NCBI GenBank assembly: GCA_965261945.1
Contig: CBDHEF010000002.1
Coordinates: forward strand, 434,001 to 498,000
Direction of reading: 5' to 3'
DNA length: 64,000 nucleotides
Origin: VXOI01 sp965261945
GTDB lineage: Bacteria > Chloroflexota > Dehalococcoidia > Lucifugimonadales > UBA3495
The notes beneath the pieces were generated by a model that had not been told where the DNA came from, ran no database searches, and saw only the letters and a list, made by a program, of their open reading frames with translations. The position numbers and the translations under genes were made by a program. How positions within the stretch are numbered: the first letter of the stretch is position 1; every line of letters begins with the position of its first letter. Of this stretch, positions 16,580 to 25,891 are shown piece after piece.

Positions 16580-17830
16580 TTATGCTCCATCTTGATTCAA
16601 GTCAGACTGCCGGGAAAGCAGGAAACGCTGCATCAAATCCGAGTAGCGTTTCCGTTGCGCCTTCAACAGTGGGTCACTCTTGGATAGTAGAGGGCTGTCT
16701 CCTTTTGACAGCAGGTCGGTATTTTCCCTGCGGCGCAGCTGGTTCAGTTCCGATTCTTCTTCTTGTGTAAGCGTTTCTTTTTCCCGTAGCTCCCGCAACC
16801 GGTTCAACCGATCGGCGGTATCCTGATCGGTAGGCTCGTCCACCCCCATCATGGTGCGCAGGATTTGGTCGGCGGTCCAGCCGATGACGTCCTCGGTGTT
16901 GGTGGTGGCGGTTACGACGCCGTTCCCGTCGCGGTTCAGCAGATGCACCTGGCCGGCCTTCAGCCCGGCGACCACAAAGGGCGAGTGGGTGGTGGCGAAT
17001 ATCTGCAGGCCGGGGAAGTGTTCCAGCAACGCCGGGATGACGCGGCGCTGCCAGGTGGGGTGCAGGTGGTTCTCGATTTCGTCTATTAGCAGGATGGCGG
17101 GCTTTGTCTGCCAGCCAGTCTCGAATTCGTAATGTCCCGCCATTTCAATAGCCAGAGCGTAAATCCACAAAAGGGTGCCTTGTGTACCCGAACTCAGCAC
17201 GCTGGCGTGTAATGGCGCTCCACGAACATCGTCGGTAGTCCCTATTCCCATAGCGGGATTCATTCTGACAGACCGCCCTCGTTTTTCATCATAGTGAATT
17301 TCGGTATGGGGATGAGGCCCATCCAGTATAATTTCTTGACAAATGCTCTGTGCGCAGCGGAATGCGTGATTCAGAGTGACTTCCAGGTTCCATCCGGGAA
17401 ACTCATCGTGCAGAGCAGCGATGGCTCTTTGGATATAATCTCCGTTAAGGACTTCCGAAAAACTCATGGTATTGGGAGAAACACGATTACTGATATAGTC
17501 GTCGTTATCCAGTGTTCCAATACCGATGCGGCTTGCAGGTATGTACGTCCGATGCACTGAATCTAAAGTTGGACAATCCTTGCTAAGTTGCTCAGTGACA
17601 CGCCCAACATTGCCATTTATTTCTACCTCATTAATTCGGTGTATGTTACCCAATTCATCCCAAATTCCTCCGACATTTTGTCTTTTGGAATAAAGCTGGC
17701 TCAGAGCGCGAATTATGGTGCTCTTGCCCGTGCCGTTCGGTCCTATGAATAGATTTACTCGTTCATCGCATTGAAACTGAAGGTCTTGGAGTGGAGGCAG
17801 CCCTTGTATGGAGATCCCGGTAATGTGCAT
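16580..17830 (-). CDS. ptuA: AAA/ABC-type ATPase, PtuA-like (Septu-type defence)
   Basis: A 416-residue SMC/OLD-like ATPase: Walker A GPNGTGKST at 30-38, ABC-type signature SSGTQGTLLW near 217, Walker B ILLIDEIENHLHP near 246, and switch His in ATTHSPFVV near 280. After the ATPase comes a charged helical tail (RLNRLRELREKETLTQEEESELNQL) that may be a coiled coil. The adjacent HNH gene makes it a PtuA-like sensor/ATPase of a Septu system. Compared with many PtuA proteins it is slightly short. The locus lies between housekeeping-like enzymes and upstream of a type IIG R-M gene, as expected for a small defence island. Confidence 0.72.
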   Translation of the reverse strand: MHITGISIQGLPPLQDLQFQCDERVNLFIGPNGTGKSTIIRALSQLYSKRQNVGGIWDELGNIHRINEVEINGNVGRVTEQLSKDCPTLDSVHRTYIPASRIGIGTLDNDDYISNRVSPNTMSFSEVLNGDYIQRAIAALHDEFPGWNLEVTLNHAFRCAQSICQEIILDGPHPHTEIHYDEKRGRSVRMNPAMGIGTTDDVRGAPLHASVLSSGTQGTLLWIYALAIEMAGHYEFETGWQTKPAILLIDEIENHLHPTWQRRVIPALLEHFPGLQIFATTHSPFVVAGLKAGQVHLLNRDGNGVVTATTNTEDVIGWTADQILRTMMGVDEPTDQDTADRLNRLRELREKETLTQEEESELNQLRRRENTDLLSKGDSPLLSKSDPLLKAQRKRYSDLMQRFLLSRQSDLNQDGA

Positions 17831-17930
17831 AGCAACAACCCTCCAGTGTGCCGACTTTCCCGGCTATGCTAGTATAGCCCGGCACCATAAGTACTTCAAC
17901 GATGCCGTGCGGCATCCCGGAGACTTTGCA

Positions 17931-18953
17931 ATGACCGACTACCAGACCTTCGACCTCGGCAACCTGCGGCTCCAGGGCGGCGCCACGCTGCGCGGCGCGC
18001 GGCTGGCGTACAAGACCTACGGGACACTGAACGCGGCTAGGGACAACGCCATCGTGTTTCCCACCTTCTTCGGGGGGCAGCACTACCAGAACGAGAATAT
18101 CATCGGGGCGGGGCAGGCGCTGGACCCGGACAAGTATTTCATCATCGTGCCTAATATGATGGGCAACGGGCTGTCGTCGTCGCCGTCGAATACGCCGCCG
18201 CCGTATGACCGGGCGCGGTTTCCATCGGTGAGTCTGTATGACAACGTCACGGCGCAGCGCCGGCTGGTCACTGAGCTTTTCGGCATCGAGCGCATCGCGC
18301 TGGTGGTGGGCTGGTCCATGGGGGCGCAGCAGACCTACCAGTGGGGCGCGCTCTACCCCGACATGGTGGAGCGCATCGCGCCCATCTGCGGTTCGGCGAA
18401 GACCTCGCGGCACAACTTCGTGTTCCTTGAGGGCGTGAAGGCCGCCCTGACCGCCGATGATGCCTGGGCCAACGGCTGGTACGAAAAGCCGCCGACCAAG
18501 GGACTGCGGGCCATGGGGCGGGTCTATGCAGGCTGGGCCGTGTCGCAGGCGTTCTACCGCGAGGAGGTTTACCTGAACATCGGCTACTCGTCCCTGGAGG
18601 ATTACCTGGTGGAATTCTGGGAGGGCCGCCGCCTGGGGGCCGACGCCAATGACCTGCTGGCGATGCTCAGGACGTGGCAGAACGCGGACATCAGCGCCAA
18701 CGAGGTCTACAATGGCGACTTCGCAGCAGCCCTGGCAGCCATCACTGCCCGCGCCATCGTGATGCCGGGCCGCACCGACCTCTACTTCCCGCCGGAGGAC
18801 AACGAGATCGAGGTGTCAATGATGCCCAACGCCGAACTGCGGCCCATCGAATCCATCTGGGGCCACCTGGCCGGCGGCCCCGGCTTCAACCCGCCCGACG
18901 CGGCGTTTGTGGACGCGGCCCTGCGGGAACTGCTGGCTTGGGGGACGGGGTGA
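17931..18953 (+). CDS. Alpha/beta hydrolase, homoserine O-acetyltransferase (MetX)-like
   Basis: A 340-residue protein of the MetX-like alpha/beta-hydrolase group. ATG 17931 (MTDYQTFDLG) follows CCGGAGAC, and the open frame upstream to 17808 overlaps the divergent ATPase gene and is not used. The nucleophile elbow GWSMGAQQ puts Ser at about 129. Asp in MPGRTDLYFPPEDN and His in IWGHLAGGPG complete a likely triad. The family includes true acyltransferases and hydrolases. The signature residues for homoserine binding were not confirmed, so the reaction is left open. It converges on the type IIG gene, with 22 bp between stops. Confidence 0.82.
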   Translation: MTDYQTFDLGNLRLQGGATLRGARLAYKTYGTLNAARDNAIVFPTFFGGQHYQNENIIGAGQALDPDKYFIIVPNMMGNGLSSSPSNTPPPYDRARFPSVSLYDNVTAQRRLVTELFGIERIALVVGWSMGAQQTYQWGALYPDMVERIAPICGSAKTSRHNFVFLEGVKAALTADDAWANGWYEKPPTKGLRAMGRVYAGWAVSQAFYREEVYLNIGYSSLEDYLVEFWEGRRLGADANDLLAMLRTWQNADISANEVYNGDFAAALAAITARAIVMPGRTDLYFPPEDNEIEVSMMPNAELRPIESIWGHLAGGPGFNPPDAAFVDAALRELLAWGTG

Positions 18954-18975
18954 TTGACGCAATGGCGCAATGGGT

Positions 18976-21900
18976 TTAGGGGTAGCTCCAACTGCTGCTG
19001 GAGCGCATTATCCGCAGGTGGGTCAGCAGCGGCTCCTCCGGCAGGCCGAGGGCGGCGATGTGCAGCCGGTCGAGTTCCTCTATCAGCGCGGGGGCGTAGG
19101 TATGGAAGTCTACGTTGCGCCATACGCCGCCCTGTTGCTTGTTTTCGACTATACAATCCGGCATTGCGTCTATCAGCCTTTGTCCCATTGCGATGGCCGG
19201 TTGTGGGTTTCTCGCCCAGGCGTCTGGGATGGTGATGGTGATAAGGTCGGAAGGTTTTAGGTGAAAATCGTCACCGTACACTTGCCACCACGCATAGGCT
19301 ATATGCCCGTTAAGGGTAGCCATAATTAGCCGCAAGCTGTCGTCATTGGCAACTGTAAACAGGTATTCACTTCGCGGTTGTACACTGCCTTGCGGAATAG
19401 TGCTGATAAAGTGATACGCAGTTTTTGGAAAGGCTAGAGTCACTCCGTTGCCGGACTCATACTTGGAAACCGCTGATTTCTGTTGAACGATGGTATCAAT
19501 CAATTGGGCGATTCCCGGCGTCGGAATACGAGGCCATTGTCCGGCGATGCGCTGGTCTACGCCGGAATTGAAACGGGGGATTCGCGCCGTGCGCCTTTGC
19601 TGGAGACACTGCTGGCGCTCATCGGCAGGCCAACTCTGTAGGCCAGTGGAATTGATGTCAATCTCCAAGTCATTGCCGAGTATGGCGGTAATGATGGTTG
19701 CCCGTTGCCGGTTTTCCGGTGTTTTGACGGTAGGGCTGGCGTTGAAAGTGGTATCAGGCCGGTTGCTGTAATGTCGCAAACTGATGGACTTGGATTGCCG
19801 GTTGAAAGCGTCGCGCACGAGTTGCTTGTTGCGCCCGAAGGCGATGGACAGCGGCACAATCAGCGTCACTACGCCGCCGTCGGGGTTGGCGAGGGCCAGG
19901 GCGGTTTCGCAGAAAAGGTTATACAAATCGCCGCCGCCGGTAGTGCGGTAGCGTTTATCGTCGGTCAGACGTTTGCGGGCGGCGGCGGACATAGACTTGC
20001 CCAAGGCTTCGTAGGGCGGGTTGCCGATTACCACGTCGAAACCGCGCCAAGGGGATTCGTGGAACAGCAGGCGGGCGTCGGTTCTCGCCGGGGCGCGGCC
20101 TAGCAGTTCCGCCTTGACGAATTCCCGCAGTTCGGGGCTGGCGAGTTCGCCCCTCTGTTGCAACAGCAGTTCCAAGCGGTCGCGGCGGGCGGAATACTGT
20201 TGCAGCAGTTCGGTTTTGGCGTCCTCGGTGTGGGCGCCGAACCATTGGGCGCGGGTTTCGGCGATTTCGGTCACGGCGGCGGCTACTTCGGGGGCGGCCA
20301 TATCGAGCTGGTCTTGGCGCCATTGGGGGTCGGCGACGGTTTCCAGGGTGTCGGCGCAGACGATAACCGCCTCCAGGTTGGGCAGAGGTTCGTTTTCCAG
20401 CCCTGATTCTCGGGGGGGGGGGGGGGGGGGTAGATTGTTTGCGGGCGGCGGTGATGGCGATGAACAGCCGCAGCCGGGCGATTTGCACCGCCAGGGGGTT
20501 GATGTCCTGCCCGCGCAGTTGCCGCTGGATGATTTCCTCGGCGGGTTCGTCTGTTCCCTCCAGTTTTTTCAGCGCCCGTTGCAGGGCCAGCAGGACGCTG
20601 AACAGAAATTCGCCGGAGCCTACGGCCGGGTCGAAGATGCGAAGCTCGCGGATGCGCCCGGCCAGCCGTTGCCGTTGGGCTGGGCGCATTTTCGGCAGGG
20701 GCGCGTCGGAATTGCCAAAGAGTTCCAGCAGTTGGGTCCCGTCCAGCGGGCCGGCGTGGTCTTTGACCGCGGCGGATAGGGCGTCCTTCACCATTTCGTC
20801 GGCCACGTCGGCGGGGGTGTAGTAGGTGCCTTGGGGCTGACGCAGAGGCGATTCGCCGCCCTGCTCGGTGGGGACAATCAGCCGCTCGAACAGGTTGCTC
20901 AGCAGTTCCGGGTCCAGGGTTTGCTCGCTTTCGCCGGGGCGGTGTTCGTCCATCGTCCAGTGATAGCGGTTGAGGATGGTGAACAGGCCGGGGCGGTCGC
21001 CGTCAACGCTCCAGTAGTCTTCCGCCGACAAGTCCAGATCGTCGTCGCCGTCCTGCCGGGCGAACAGAGAGCCGTTGAGGAAAGGGGCTTCGTCCAGAGC
21101 GGCGTTGATGCCAGGGATGGAATGCTCGCCGTGCCGCTCCGGGTGGACGTTGAGCCGCTCGTGAAACAGGAACAACAAGACTTGGCGGTGGTAGCCGTTC
21201 AAGTCGGGCAGTTGGGTATCGTTGAAGGCCGGCTCGAAAATCTCCGGCGGTATGATGTTTTCCTCTTTCAGAATCCAAGCGAACATAACGCGGATGAGAT
21301 GACGCAGGACGGCCTGCCGCCCGGCCTGGTCTTTGCCCTGCTGGACGCGGGCGGTCCATTGGGCCACTTCGCGGTAGAACTGCTGGCGCAGGGTGGCGAC
21401 GGCCAAGGGCGACAGCAGCCGCTCGGCGGTGAGGGGGCCGCTGGTGTCGCGGATGAGCCGCAACTGCTGGTCAATGGCGGCGCGGGCCGAGGGGGAGTGC
21501 AGGGCGGGGTCAAAACCGGCGGTCATATTGACCTGCCCGGCGGCGGCGGCGGCCATGCGGGCGGATACTGCGCCGTCGGGGGCGGTTTCGTAGGCGAAGA
21601 CCACGGCAGCGTTGGCGGTTGGGGCGCTGGCGGCCATAATCCGGGCGCACAGGGCCACGTCGCCGCGGTTCATATCCTGCGAATCTTTGGGCTTGAATTT
21701 GACTGCGGCCACGACGACCCGGCTGCATCCCAGACCGGGTTGGCTGACGCTCAGTTCGGGGCCGGGGGCGACGGCGTAGCTTTCCCAATCGTTGTTGTGG
21801 GCGTCCAGGCGAATGCCGGTAAGGGCGTCGGCGTTTTCGAGGCGGGGGCTGGCGCCGCCGCCGGTTTCGCCCAGCATTTGCTGGAGGATCAGCTCCGGGG

Positions 21901-22546
21901 CGGCGTCGCCGGAAAGGGCGTCAAACAGCCCGTCGGCCAAGTTGACCGGGGCAGGGCGCGATACGGGAACGGTACGGGCGGCGATGGCCTGGCGGGATAG
22001 TTGCCGGATAAATTCGTCTAGCAGCGAGAGGTCATCGTCGGCGACTGCGCTCAGGGCGGCTTGGGACGGGCCGGCCAGTCGGGAAAAGTTAAAACTCTTG
22101 GAATACTGCACGTCGGCCGCGGCGTTGCCGGTGCGCTGGTAGAGCCGCCAGCGGATGCCGTCGGTAAGCACACCGACAGTGCCGGGGCCGCTGATCCGGT
22201 TGTTTTCGAGGTAACGCTGAATCTGGCGGTCGGGGGAATAGCCGCGGGCGCGCCCCGACGGAACCCGGTCCAAATCCGCGTCCAGCCGTTTGGCCTCCAG
22301 CACCAGGGCGGGATGTCCGGGCGCAGCCCCAACGGAACGTAGATAGCACAGGTCGTCGGGGCGGTCGCCGCGGTCGGCGCTTTCCGGGCTGCGGTGAGTG
22401 GGCGGGTAGCCGAGTTCCTCCAGCACCCGGTCAATCAGCACCGAGCGAGTAATCGCCTCGTTAACCGCGACGCCGCGCCCGTTCAGGTTGGCGTAGCCGC
22501 CCCGCAAGGCGTCGGCGATGCGTTCGGCTGCGCTGCCAGTGGTCAT
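18976..22546 (-). CDS. Type IIG restriction-modification enzyme, frame broken at a 19-C tract (phase OFF)
   Basis: A single-chain restriction enzyme/DNA adenine methyltransferase. ATG 22546 follows GAGAGGG. The N-terminus carries a PD-(D/E)xK-like nuclease site (DDLCYL...LVLEAK). The methyltransferase domain has motif I FDPAVGSGEFLF near residue 635, then QDINPLAVQIARLRLF. At 20412-20430 the coding strand has 19 C and the frame changes. With 18 C the frame continues as ...RESGLENEPLPNLEAVIVCADTL to NPPY at 20011-20022 and a C-terminal target-recognition region, ending at 18976 (1189 aa). With 19 C translation ends at 19955 in a basic out-of-frame tail lacking NPPY. Biological phase variation is likely. 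A homopolymer sequencing artefact is the alternative. Confidence 0.85.
20412..20430. repeat. Poly-G:C homopolymer of 19, inside the type IIG gene
   Basis: Nineteen consecutive G on the plus strand (C on the coding strand), between codons for ARKQST and the ENEPLPNLEAV segment. Frame arithmetic requires a length one shorter (18), or any length differing from 18 by a multiple of three, for a full-length product. No other homopolymer of comparable length was noticed in the window. Confidence 0.95.
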
Positions 22547-22632
22547 AGCATCCCTCTCTTTTGACACCGTGAAACGGCTCGGCCCGGTTTGTCAAATAAT
22601 ATGGGGACGCGCCATTTTTGGGGCGCTTGAGG

Positions 22633-23094
22633 CTAGTCGTCGGCGGGGGCGCCTGCGGGTTCGCGGGGCGGCGCTTCGACCAGCTCGTAGAGGGTGCTGC
22701 GGGCGCGGATCTGTTCGTCCCAGCCGCGCACGCGGAGGTCGATCATCAGGCCGTCGGGGCCCTTGTACTTGCGGTTGGCCCGGCTGCTGCCGGGGCACTC
22801 GGTCGCTCCGTGCTCCTCCACCGTGGAGACGGCATCTTCCATGTCGTCCACGTAGAAGCCGATGTGGTGCACACCCTTGACCGTTGAGGGGCCTTCGCCC
22901 AGGTTTGGGGCGTCTTCAGAGCCAATCTTCAGTATGGCGAAGTAGATGTAGCCGTCGGTGAGCCAGACGCCTTCCGCTCCGTTGTCGTTGGGGGAGCGGC
23001 GCAGTTCGTCCAGCCCGAACACGGTCTTGTACCACTCGGCGGTGGCCGCCGGGTCTTCGGTGTGTAGGGCGATGTGCTTGATTCTCGGGGCCAT
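22633..23094 (-). CDS. VOC-family (glyoxalase/dioxygenase-like) protein
   Basis: A 153-residue vicinal-oxygen-chelate protein. It has two beta-alpha-beta-beta-beta modules: RIKHIALHTEDPAATAEWYKTVFGLDEL at the start and GVHHIGFYVDDMEDAVSTVEEHG in the middle, ending in GPDGLMIDLRVRGW. The expected metal ligands are H8 (HIALHT), H in VHHIGF and D in MIDLRV, which is unusual where Glu is typical. Substrate is unknown. It is followed on the same strand by a luciferase-like gene whose start lies farther away. An ATG at 23094 with GGAGGACAGC upstream supports this start. Confidence 0.85.
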   Translation of the reverse strand: MAPRIKHIALHTEDPAATAEWYKTVFGLDELRRSPNDNGAEGVWLTDGYIYFAILKIGSEDAPNLGEGPSTVKGVHHIGFYVDDMEDAVSTVEEHGATECPGSSRANRKYKGPDGLMIDLRVRGWDEQIRARSTLYELVEAPPREPAGAPADD

Positions 23095-23130
23095 GCTGTC
23101 CTCCTTGTCTTTCGTGTCAGCGACTGGGGT

Positions 23131-23166
23131 ACGCCCTCACCCTAACCCTCTCCCAGAGGGAGAGGG
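23131..23166. repeat. Dispersed CCCTCACCCTAACCCTCTCCC-type element, full copy
   Basis: GCCCTCACCCTAACCCTCTC, then CC, AGA and GGGAGAGGG. It is the best-preserved copy of the family, between the VOC start and the luciferase-like stop. The inverted GGGAGAGGG arm allows a hairpin. Confidence 0.8.
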
Positions 23167-23196
23167 AAATTGCCTACCGTAGAGGGGATTAAGGAC

Positions 23197-24129
23197 CTAG
23201 ATTTTGCCGACGAGGGATTTCAGGGCTTCATAGGCGCGCTGGGCGGATTCCGGCTCGCCGGGAATGTCGAAGATGTTGGCCACGAAGTCGGTGGCGCCGC
23301 CTTCTGCGAAGGTCTCAAGCTGCCGTTGCAGCGACGCTTCGTTGCCTATCACCGCCACTTCGGCGGGACTCTCGACACCCTCGATGTCCAGCACCCGGCG
23401 GTAGTTGACCAGCTCGCCGTAGCGCTGGTAGGACTCGGCGGCTTTTCTGCGTCCGGCGTTTTCGTCATCGGTTACCGCGGCGGGGAGGCCGACGCAGACG
23501 CGCGGCTCGCCGCGGCCGCTGTTCTCCGCCGCCCAGCGAATGCGGGGTGTGATGTGTTTCTCGATGGTGCGCGGCCCGGCCATCCAGGTAACCGTGCCGT
23601 CGGCGACTTCACCGGCCAGGCGCAGCATTTGCGGAGCCAGGGCCGAAATCAGCACAGGACAGGCCGGACGTTCCAGCGCGGCCAGCTCCATGTTGACTCG
23701 GAAGAACTCGCCCTCGAACTGAACCGAGCCCTGCTCCAGGAGTGGGCGCATGACCGACAGGTATTCCCGGGTGTGGAGCGCCGGACTGTCGTAGGAGAGG
23801 CCGAATCCCTCCTCGATGCCAGGCCGGTGCGACGGGCCGATGCCCAGCAGGAACCGTCCACCCGTTGCTGTTGCCGTGGTCAGGGCCTGCTGCGCCAGCG
23901 CCGCCGGGTGGCGCGGGTAGGTCGGGACCACGCCGACGCCCAACTCAATGCGGCTGGTCTGCATCCCGGCCAGCGCCAGCGCGGTCAACGCATCGTAGCC
24001 GCGCGCGGATATGTGGGGGATCCAGAAGCTGTCGAACCCGTCATCCTCAGCCTGCTTGATGCGGGCCAACAGCCCGTCCAGTGTCATCATATCGGCGACC
24101 GACGCGCCGACAAATACTCCAATTCGCAT
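23197..24129 (-). CDS. Luciferase-like (LLM class) flavin-dependent oxidoreductase
   Basis: A 310-residue luciferase-superfamily enzyme, starting MRIGVFVGASVADM. Typical segments are IKQAEDDGFDSFWIPHISARGYDALTALALAG, IELGVGVVPTYPRHPAALAQQALTTATATGGRFLLGIGPSHR, and PVLISALAPQMLRLAGEVADGTVTWMAGPRTI. The last motif is characteristic of F420-dependent relatives (TIGR03564-like group), but F420 use is only an inference. It is one of three paralogues in this window. A dispersed repeat sits on each side, suggesting its own transcription unit. Confidence 0.9.
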   Translation of the reverse strand: MRIGVFVGASVADMMTLDGLLARIKQAEDDGFDSFWIPHISARGYDALTALALAGMQTSRIELGVGVVPTYPRHPAALAQQALTTATATGGRFLLGIGPSHRPGIEEGFGLSYDSPALHTREYLSVMRPLLEQGSVQFEGEFFRVNMELAALERPACPVLISALAPQMLRLAGEVADGTVTWMAGPRTIEKHITPRIRWAAENSGRGEPRVCVGLPAAVTDDENAGRRKAAESYQRYGELVNYRRVLDIEGVESPAEVAVIGNEASLQRQLETFAEGGATDFVANIFDIPGEPESAQRAYEALKSLVGKI

Positions 24130-24164
24130 AGGCGGTCTCCGTCATTTGGCGGTGGGTCGTTACC

Positions 24165-24243
24165 GTTCATCCTGAGCTTGTCGAAGGATAGGCGGTTGGG
24201 TGTGGGACGCCCTCACCCTAGCCCTCTCCCAGAGGGAGAGGGG
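24165..24243. repeat. Two dispersed repeats side by side
   Basis: At 24165-24191 is CCGTTCATCCTGAGCTTGTC plus GAAGGA, related to the element at 11863. At 24209-24243 is a copy of the CCCTCACCCTAGCCCTCTCCC / GGGAGAGGG family. Both lie between the luciferase-like start and the HbpS/GlcG stop. Confidence 0.75.
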
Positions 24244-24258
24244 ATCTTCGCTCACCCG

Positions 24259-24666
24259 TTACAGTCCCATCGCTTCCAAACCGACGCGGGACAGGTCTTC
24301 GTCGGCTTGGCCGCTGGGGTAGCCACCGACGCCGATGCCGCCCAGAATCACGCCGTCTTTCATTATGACCAGCCCGCCCTGGCCGTGGGTCATCATGGGG
24401 TCGCCCTGCTCTGCGATGCTGCGCCCCTGGCTGTGAAGCCGCTGGGCGTTCTCGCCGGAGTTCAGCCCCATCATGGCCGAAGTGTAGGCCTTGCGGATGG
24501 CGTGGCGGCGGCTGAATATGCGCAGGTTGTCCATGGTCAGGTAGGCCAGCAGATTGCCGGCGCTGTCAACTACGGCCATGGCCACTGGCTCGTTGGGGGT
24601 TTCCATCCCCTTGTTGACCATCGCTGACATAGCGGCTTGAACTTGCGCCATTGTGGGGGCTGACAT
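24259..24666 (-). CDS. HbpS/GlcG-type heme-binding-family protein
   Basis: A 135-residue protein of the GlcG/HbpS (DUF336) family. It begins MSAPTMAQVQAAMSAMVNK and has the family patterns EPVAMAVVDSAGNLLAYLTMDN, AIRKAYTSAMMGLNSGE, and the glycine-rich end VILGGIGVGGYPSGQADEDLSRVGLEAMG. Members act as heme or corrinoid-binding accessory proteins or dehydrogenase-associated proteins, and the cofactor here is unproven. The ATG is preceded by AAAGGAGGCATT, a strong ribosome site. It sits next to a divergently transcribed amidohydrolase. Confidence 0.88.
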   Translation of the reverse strand: MSAPTMAQVQAAMSAMVNKGMETPNEPVAMAVVDSAGNLLAYLTMDNLRIFSRRHAIRKAYTSAMMGLNSGENAQRLHSQGRSIAEQGDPMMTHGQGGLVIMKDGVILGGIGVGGYPSGQADEDLSRVGLEAMGL

Positions 24667-24780
24667 AATGCCTCCTTTAATTCAGGGGCCGAAATTCCGC
24701 TCTGCGCGGCAGGGCGATTATACATAGTTCCGAAGCCCGGCGTTTGAGCATCGGCGGAATTTCCGGTAGCCTGTGCAGGA

Positions 24781-24819
24781 TACCCTTACCCTCTCCCTTT
24801 GGAAGAGGGTAAGGGTGAT
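24781..24819. repeat. Dispersed repeat copy with CCCTTACCCTCTCCC / GAGGGTAAGGG arms
   Basis: An almost perfect palindromic copy of the family (ACCCTTACCCTCTCCC TTTGG AAGAGGGTAAGGGT) directly upstream of the amidohydrolase ribosome site. It could terminate, or form a structure in, the leader of that gene. Confidence 0.7.
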
Positions 24820-24859
24820 GGACATGGAGCGAGATTCTCTGGCGAGCAGGAGATTGAAA

Positions 24860-25867
24860 ATGACGACCCCGCTGGAATCCTGGCTGGCCCTGACCGAAGA
24901 AGAGGCTATCGAGCCTGAAATGCCTATCCTGGACCCGCATCACCACTTCTGGGAGCGCCCCGGTGATACCTATCTGCTGGAGAATCTGCTGGGCGATACC
25001 GGCTCGGGCCACCGGGTACGCCAGACGGTATTCGTTGAATGCCACTCCATGTACCGCACCAATGGGCCGCCGGAGATGCGCTCCGTAGGAGAGGTTGAGT
25101 TCGTAGAGGGCATCGCCGCCGCCAACGTCGCGGCGGGCGGGGCTACGGGAGTTGCCGCCGGGATCGTGGGCAACGCCGACCTGATGCTGGGCGACGCGGC
25201 AGAGCCGGTGCTGGAGGCGCTGGCCGAGGCCGGGAAGGGCCGTTTCCGTGGCATACGCTGCACCGCCGCCTGGGACGCCAGCCCTGAGATTAACGTGGCC
25301 CGCGCCAACTCCGCCGGTATGCTGGCCGACCCAAACTTCCGCCGAGGCTTGGCCTGCCTGGAGCGCATGGGCCTGTCCTTCGACTGCATCGTGTACCACC
25401 CGCAGCTGCCGGAGGTGGCGGACATGGCGCGGGCGTTCCCGTATCTGACCATCATCCTGAACCACGTCGGAAGGCCGCTGGGAATTGGACCGTATTCCGG
25501 GAGGCGCGAAGAGCTGATGCCGGAGTGGCGACAGGGGATAGACGCCGTCGCCGAATGCCCCAACGTGGTGGTCAAGGTAGGCGGACTGGGCAACCCCATC
25601 AGTGGGTTCGACTGGCACCGGCGGCCCCTCCCGCCAGGGTCGCGGGAGATTGCCGCATCTGGAGCGCCATACTACCTGTACTGCATCGAGAAGTTCGGAG
25701 CAGACCGCTGTATGTTCGAGAGCAACTTCCCGGTGGACAAGCAGTCCTGCTCCTACACCGTCTGCTGGAACGCTTTCAAGCGCCTGGCCCGCGACTTTTC
25801 ACCGGACGAACAGGCCGACCTGTTCCACAACACGGCGGCGCGGGCATACCGGCTGCCTGAAGTTTAG
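24860..25867 (+). CDS. Amidohydrolase family protein (TIM-barrel, amidohydrolase_2-like)
   Basis: A 335-residue metal-dependent hydrolase or decarboxylase-like protein. ATG 24860 (MTTPLESWLALTEEEAIEPE) follows GCAGGAGATTGAAA. The frame upstream to 24773 reads through a dispersed repeat and is not part of the gene. Motifs are LDPHHHFWE (metal-binding HxH), VFVECHSMY, LTIILNHVGRPLGIG and CMFESNFPVDKQSCSY, the signature of the amidohydrolase_2 group that includes lactonases and decarboxylases. Substrate is unknown. It ends 24 bp before the 3' end of the convergent tRNA-Met gene. Confidence 0.9.
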   Translation: MTTPLESWLALTEEEAIEPEMPILDPHHHFWERPGDTYLLENLLGDTGSGHRVRQTVFVECHSMYRTNGPPEMRSVGEVEFVEGIAAANVAAGGATGVAAGIVGNADLMLGDAAEPVLEALAEAGKGRFRGIRCTAAWDASPEINVARANSAGMLADPNFRRGLACLERMGLSFDCIVYHPQLPEVADMARAFPYLTIILNHVGRPLGIGPYSGRREELMPEWRQGIDAVAECPNVVVKVGGLGNPISGFDWHRRPLPPGSREIAASGAPYYLYCIEKFGADRCMFESNFPVDKQSCSYTVCWNAFKRLARDFSPDEQADLFHNTAARAYRLPEV

Positions 25868-25891
25868 GGGGATTTCCGAAGGCAAAGAAAA

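Noticed and set aside
17808..17930. N-terminal extension of the MetX-like protein
   Set aside because: It overlaps the start of the divergent ATPase gene, has no family match, and ATG 17931 has a good ribosome site.
20412..20430. Programmed ribosomal or transcriptional frameshifting on the poly-C tract instead of genetic phase variation
   Set aside because: No stem-loop or slippery heptamer context was recognised, and the tract length is far beyond what programmed sites use. It remains a weaker alternative.
23170..24627. A 485-codon open frame on the plus strand
   Set aside because: Antisense to the luciferase-like and HbpS/GlcG genes, and crosses the dispersed repeats.
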